A stretch of 9,201 nucleotides of DNA from Treponema sp. GTDB taxonomy: Bacteria; Spirochaetota; Spirochaetia; Treponematales; Breznakiellaceae. Below, one piece after another: positions 6,331 to 9,201 of this stretch. The notes below the pieces were generated by a model. It saw nothing but the letters and a program-made list of their open reading frames with translations. It did not search any database and was not told where the DNA came from. Each line of letters opens with the position of its first letter. Positions within the stretch are counted from its first letter, which is position 1. The DNA lies in the NCBI GenBank assembly GCA_031281855.1, contig JAITEW010000188.1:1-9201 (forward strand). Reading direction: 5' to 3'. A program made the translations under genes and the position numbers.

Positions 6331-7131
6331 TTATACTCCTCCCTGTGGCGGCCGGTCTATGCCGGGGGCGGCTTCAAGGAGAGCCTTGGTATAGGGGTGT
6401 TCCGGCGCTGCATAGAGTTTCTCCGCTTCTCCCTTTTCAACGATCTCGCCACGATACATTACGGCAATAGTATCACAAAGGTAATATACCAGGTTTAAAT
6501 TGTGGGAAATAAAAAAGAGGGACAATCCCAGGCGCTCGTGGAGGTCTCTGAAGAGATTGAGAATCTGGGCGCCCACGGAAACATCCAAAGCGCTTACCGC
6601 CTCGTCGGCGATGATAAGGTCCGGCTCAAGGACCAGGGCGCAGCCGATACAGATGCGCTGTTTCTGGCCCCCGGACAGTTCATAAACCCGCCGCCTTTTG
6701 TAGGAAGAATCCAGCCCCACCAGTTCAAGGACTTCGTCAACCCGCCGGTCCCGTTCGGTTCTTGAACCGGCCCGGTGAATCACCAGGGGTTCTTCAAGGA
6801 GAAAACCGGCGGTCTTGGAGGGGTCAAGGGAACTATCGGGATCCTGGAACACCGCCTGTATATTCCGCGCCGTTTCCCTCAGGCCGCGGCGCTCTTTGCC
6901 GCTGATTCGGATTGTTCCCTCGTAGCCCAGGAGTCCCAGGATACAGTTTCCCAAGGTAGTTTTCCCGGAACCGGATTCGCCTACAAGTCCAAAAATTTCG
7001 CCCCGGCGTATCTCAAAGTTGATGTTTTTGAGGACCGGTATCCGCCGTTTCCGGCCAAGGAAACCCAGAGAGGATGTCTCATAAACATTCGAGACCCCGC
7101 ATACCTCAAGAAGCAGATTAGAGTCTGACAT
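6331..7131 (-). CDS. Dipeptide/nickel-type ABC transporter ATPase (DppF/OppF position)
   Basis: This is the second cytoplasmic ATPase of the importer (266 aa from the chosen start). It pairs with the upstream ATPase to drive uptake through two permeases not in the window. Walker A GESGSGKT is at 51-58, the Q-loop FQDPDSSLDP at 95-104, the signature LSGGQKQR at 152-159, Walker B LIIADEAVSALD at 172-183 and the H-loop His210. DEAVSALD replaces the usual DEP with DEA; catalytic Glu is kept. It ends soon after HPYTKALLEAAP, so the cysteine-containing oligopeptide tail common in DppF/OppF is missing. The frame is open to 7185, but the ATG at 7131 gives a normal N-terminus and overlaps the preceding gene by only 14 bases. 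The ribosome-binding site is weak, so coupled translation is likely. Its last codons contain the ribosome-binding site of the NifK-like gene. Confidence 0.9.
   Translation of the reverse strand: MSDSNLLLEVCGVSNVYETSSLGFLGRKRRIPVLKNINFEIRRGEIFGLVGESGSGKTTLGNCILGLLGYEGTIRISGKERRGLRETARNIQAVFQDPDSSLDPSKTAGFLLEEPLVIHRAGSRTERDRRVDEVLELVGLDSSYKRRRVYELSGGQKQRICIGCALVLEPDLIIADEAVSALDVSVGAQILNLFRDLHERLGLSLFFISHNLNLVYYLCDTIAVMYRGEIVEKGEAEKLYAAPEHPYTKALLEAAPGIDRPPQGGV
6336..6343 (-). promoter_or_regulatory. Ribosome-binding site of the NifK-like gene, inside the ATPase gene end
   Basis: GGGAGGAG on the minus strand lies nine bases before the ATG at 6326 and is itself part of the last sense codons of the upstream ATPase gene. 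This arrangement ties translation of the reductase gene to that of the transporter gene and argues for a functional link. Confidence 0.75.
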
Positions 7132-8116
7132 ATTCCATCTCGCTATCGGGGTCGGCAAGATAACAGTAGACCCCATGGTTTTCACTTAAATTGGTTTTTT
7201 CCGGGAACCGCTCAAAACAGCGATTCAGAAGCCGCTTACATCGAGGCGCAAAGGGACAACCGGTACTTTGCTTCTCCTCAAGGGACGGTACCTTGCCTGG
7301 TATATTTGCCAGAGGGCGGCCTTTCATGGATTTGGCCGGAATAGAGCCCATGAGGCCCCTGGTGTACTCGTGGACGGGATGCCAGAAGATGTTCCCCACA
7401 GTACCCTCCTCAACGATTTTTCCCGCATACATCACCAGAACCCGGTCACAGATCTGGTTTATTACCGCAAGGTCATGGGATATAAAGAGAATCGACATAC
7501 CGAGTTCCCGGTTGATGGTTTTGAGAAGAGAGAGAATCTGCGCTTGAATCGTTACATCCAGAGCGGTGGTGGGCTCGTCGGCGATGAGCAGTTTGGGGCC
7601 GGATATCGCCGCCAGGGCGATCATGGCCCGCTGACGCATGCCCCCGGAAAGCTCGTGAGGGTAGGCCATAAAGAGACGTTCCGCATTTGGAAGTCCTGTT
7701 TTGTCCATAGCTTCCAGAGCCGCTTCCCGAAGACGCTTTTTCTCCCGCAGCCCGTGGAGTTCCAGAGACTCGGCAATCTGGCTGCCCACCCGCCGGAGAG
7801 GATTGAGGCTTGACGAGTGTTCCTGGAACACCATGGAAACATCCTTTCCCCGGATGCGGCAGAGTTCTTTTGATGACAGAGTTACGGTGTCCAGGCCATT
7901 CAGAAGAATGATCCCCCGGAGGATCTCCATCCCTCCGGGGAGGAGGCGGGGAATCGATAAGGCCGTCAGGGTTTTGCCGCAACCGGACTCCCCGACGATC
8001 CCGACGATTTCGCCGGAGCCCACCTTGAAACTGATGTCGTCCACCGCAATGAGGGTCTTCCCGCCGGTCTTTATGCCGACGGAAAGCCCCTGAACCCAAA
8101 GAAGGGGGTTTGTCAT
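7118..8116 (-). CDS. Dipeptide/nickel-type ABC transporter ATPase (DppD/OppD position)
   Basis: This is the first cytoplasmic ATPase of the importer (332 aa, normal length). Walker A GESGCGKT is at 42-49, the Q-loop at FQEHSSSLNP (97-106), the signature LSGGMRQR at 156-163, Walker B LLIADEPTTALD at 176-187 and the H-loop His214. The C-terminal oligopeptide-type tail carries CPFAPRC and two further cysteines (287, 293, 300, 318). This is the four-cysteine pattern that binds a [4Fe-4S] cluster in some Dpp ATPases. The ATG at 8116 overlaps the stop of the binding-protein gene as ATGA, so it is probably translated by coupling. The substrate cannot be read from the ATPase: related systems carry peptides, nickel complexes, glutathione, heme and opine-type metallophores. 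Confidence 0.93.
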   Translation of the reverse strand: MTNPLLWVQGLSVGIKTGGKTLIAVDDISFKVGSGEIVGIVGESGCGKTLTALSIPRLLPGGMEILRGIILLNGLDTVTLSSKELCRIRGKDVSMVFQEHSSSLNPLRRVGSQIAESLELHGLREKKRLREAALEAMDKTGLPNAERLFMAYPHELSGGMRQRAMIALAAISGPKLLIADEPTTALDVTIQAQILSLLKTINRELGMSILFISHDLAVINQICDRVLVMYAGKIVEEGTVGNIFWHPVHEYTRGLMGSIPAKSMKGRPLANIPGKVPSLEEKQSTGCPFAPRCKRLLNRCFERFPEKTNLSENHGVYCYLADPDSEMEYVRL

Positions 8117-9201
8117 CTTGTCCGGTACACTGTCGAGAAGTCCGATGCATAGAGGGGATAGTGGACAAAACCTGCGTAATCCTTAGGCCATGCGGCGTAA
8201 CCGATGATATCCTGAATATATACGCTGGCCGCCTCGTCGGAAATGATCTTCTGAGCCTCTTTATACAGAGTGATCCGTTTGGCCTCGTCAAGCTCCGTAA
8301 GGGACGCGTCATAGACCTGGTCAAAGGCCGTACTTTTGAAGTTGATAAAGTTACTGCCGTTATCCGAGCGGTAGCGAGTCAGGAAGCTGCGGGGGGAAAT
8401 ACTCGCCGAATCAAGGGAGATAATCGTGGCTTGGTAATTCCGGTCCCGGTACACCTCGGAAAGCCATGTCGCCCAGTCAACCAGCTTGATGCTCACCCTG
8501 ATATTGATCTTTGCCAGTTGGTCCGCCAGCACCTGAGCGGTATCAACATGCATAGTGTAGTTTGAAGGCACGGTGATCTCCAGGGGAAAACCGCCGGACA
8601 AACCGGCAGCAGCCAAAAGGCTTTGAGCTTTCGCGATATCCCGGGGATAGGGGTTTCTGAGGCTTTCGTTGTAGTATTTTTTCAGAGCCGGGATGAGAGG
8701 ACTCCCGGAGGGTTCCCCCCTGCCGAAAAAGGCCGCATCAATAATTTCCTGAAGGTCAACAGCGTAATTGATGGCCTGGCGCACCCTTTTATCATCCAGG
8801 GGCTTCACCGCGTTATTCAGAGCCAGAAGCTGAACGGAGTTGGAATAGCCCGGTTCAAAATGGAACTTATCCTGGGGAAGCTGATCCAGATCCGAGCCGG
8901 TAATACCGCCGGCATCAACGCTTGAACCCTGCAAAGCCAGGAGCCGGGCGTTGGAATCGGCCACAAAAACATAGGTGATTTTATCCAGGCGGGGAACGCC
9001 GGGTTTCCAGTAGGAGAGATTCTTTTTTAAGACCAGGCTTTGTTGAGGAGCATAACTTTCGATACTGAAGGGCCCGGTGCCGATAGGCTTGTGTTCCCGG
9101 TCGGTATTGGCTTTGGGCACGACTCCGAATGTGAGGTACGAACCGAACTCAAGGTCCGATGACTTGAGGCTGATTCTGAGTTCTCCCGCAGCAGTCTTTT
9201 C
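8113..9201 (-). CDS. Family 5 extracellular solute-binding protein (C-terminal part)
   Basis: This is the substrate-binding component of a dipeptide/nickel-type importer, normally an exported lipoprotein or periplasmic protein. The frame is open to the window edge, so the N-terminus, with its signal sequence and perhaps 150-170 residues, is missing; 363 residues are visible. PIGTGPFSIESY (39-50 of the visible part) is the family hallmark, followed by LVLKKNLSYWKPGVPRLDKI. The DKRVRQAINYAVD segment and the closing KITLYKEAQKIISDEAASVYI segment are also typical. Members of this family bind peptides, nickel chelates, heme or sugars, and the pocket cannot be read by eye. It ends by ATGA overlap with the ATPase gene, leaving no room for permeases between them. 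In many dpp-type operons the permeases sit between binding protein and ATPases, so here they are probably upstream of the binding protein. Confidence 0.92.
   Translation of the reverse strand, partial: EKTAAGELRISLKSSDLEFGSYLTFGVVPKANTDREHKPIGTGPFSIESYAPQQSLVLKKNLSYWKPGVPRLDKITYVFVADSNARLLALQGSSVDAGGITGSDLDQLPQDKFHFEPGYSNSVQLLALNNAVKPLDDKRVRQAINYAVDLQEIIDAAFFGRGEPSGSPLIPALKKYYNESLRNPYPRDIAKAQSLLAAAGLSGGFPLEITVPSNYTMHVDTAQVLADQLAKINIRVSIKLVDWATWLSEVYRDRNYQATIISLDSASISPRSFLTRYRSDNGSNFINFKSTAFDQVYDASLTELDEAKRITLYKEAQKIISDEAASVYIQDIIGYAAWPKDYAGFVHYPLYASDFSTVYRTR

Larger units (their letters stand above)
3393..9201 (-). other. Operon: ABC importer plus nitrogenase-like NifK/NifD pair (partial at the upstream end)
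   Basis: Five minus-strand genes are packed with almost no spacing: binding protein to first ATPase (ATGA overlap), first to second ATPase (14-base overlap), second ATPase to NifK-like (4-base gap), and NifK-like to NifD-like (30-base gap). No promoter or terminator is apparent inside. The upstream end lies beyond 9201, where the two permease genes of the importer are expected, since none is present here. A NifH-like Fe protein gene is also absent from the window. Co-transcription is inferred from spacing and the shared strand. Confidence 0.8.

Noticed and set aside
7132..7185. A longer start for the second ATPase at 7185
   Set aside because: It would give an 18-residue extension and a 68-base overlap with the preceding gene. 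The ATG at 7131 fits the usual N-terminus of this ATPase family.
7473..8324. A 283-codon minus-strand frame overlapping the DppD-like ATPase and binding protein
   Set aside because: It is a frame-shifted reading of the two real genes, rich in Arg, Pro and Ser, and contains no domain.

Overview
The window is an ordinary bacterial chromosome segment joined to one unusual operon. Coding DNA is moderately GC-rich, while the one long intergenic stretch is AT-rich. There are no tRNAs, rRNAs, CRISPR arrays or insertion sequences. The style of the PhoH protein and the mix of genes (a nitrogenase-like pair, a dipeptide/nickel-family importer, a sugar-type oxidoreductase) would fit an anaerobic or gut bacterium such as a termite-gut-type spirochaete (Treponema). 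That assignment is an impression from memory of protein style, not a demonstrated result.

Left part (1-2404). On the minus strand, a PhoH-family ATPase (42-992) overlaps the apparent start of a further gene that leaves the window at base 1. To its right, also on the minus strand, is a Gfo/Idh/MocA-family NAD(P)-dependent oxidoreductase (1121-2179). An AT-rich intergenic region of 225 bases separates it from a divergent cysteine synthase gene, cysK (2405-3358, plus strand), and holds candidate promoters for both directions.

Right part (3393-9201). Five tightly packed minus-strand genes run in from beyond the right edge. In transcription order they are a family 5 solute-binding protein (C-terminal part only), two dipeptide/nickel-type ABC ATPases, a NifK-like protein and a NifD-like protein. 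The junctions are an ATGA overlap, a 14-base overlap, a 4-base gap and a 30-base gap. Strong Shine-Dalgarno sequences precede both nitrogenase-like genes. This looks like one transcription unit. It ends tail-to-tail against cysK across only 34 bases, which contain a possible bidirectional hairpin terminator.

The most interesting content is this operon. The NifD/NifK-like pair keeps all six cysteines that align with the P-cluster ligands of true nitrogenase. The NifD-like subunit also keeps a cysteine at the cofactor-ligand position, but it lacks a histidine near the FeMo-cofactor histidine site and lacks other residues tied to N2 reduction. It is therefore probably a nitrogenase-superfamily reductase acting on something other than N2, in the broad group that includes methylthio-alkane reductase and other uncharacterised enzymes. 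Its link to an importer suggests that the importer brings in the substrate, or a metal or cofactor, for the reductase. The reductase Fe protein (NifH-like) and the two permeases are not in the window and are expected upstream (beyond 9201) or elsewhere.
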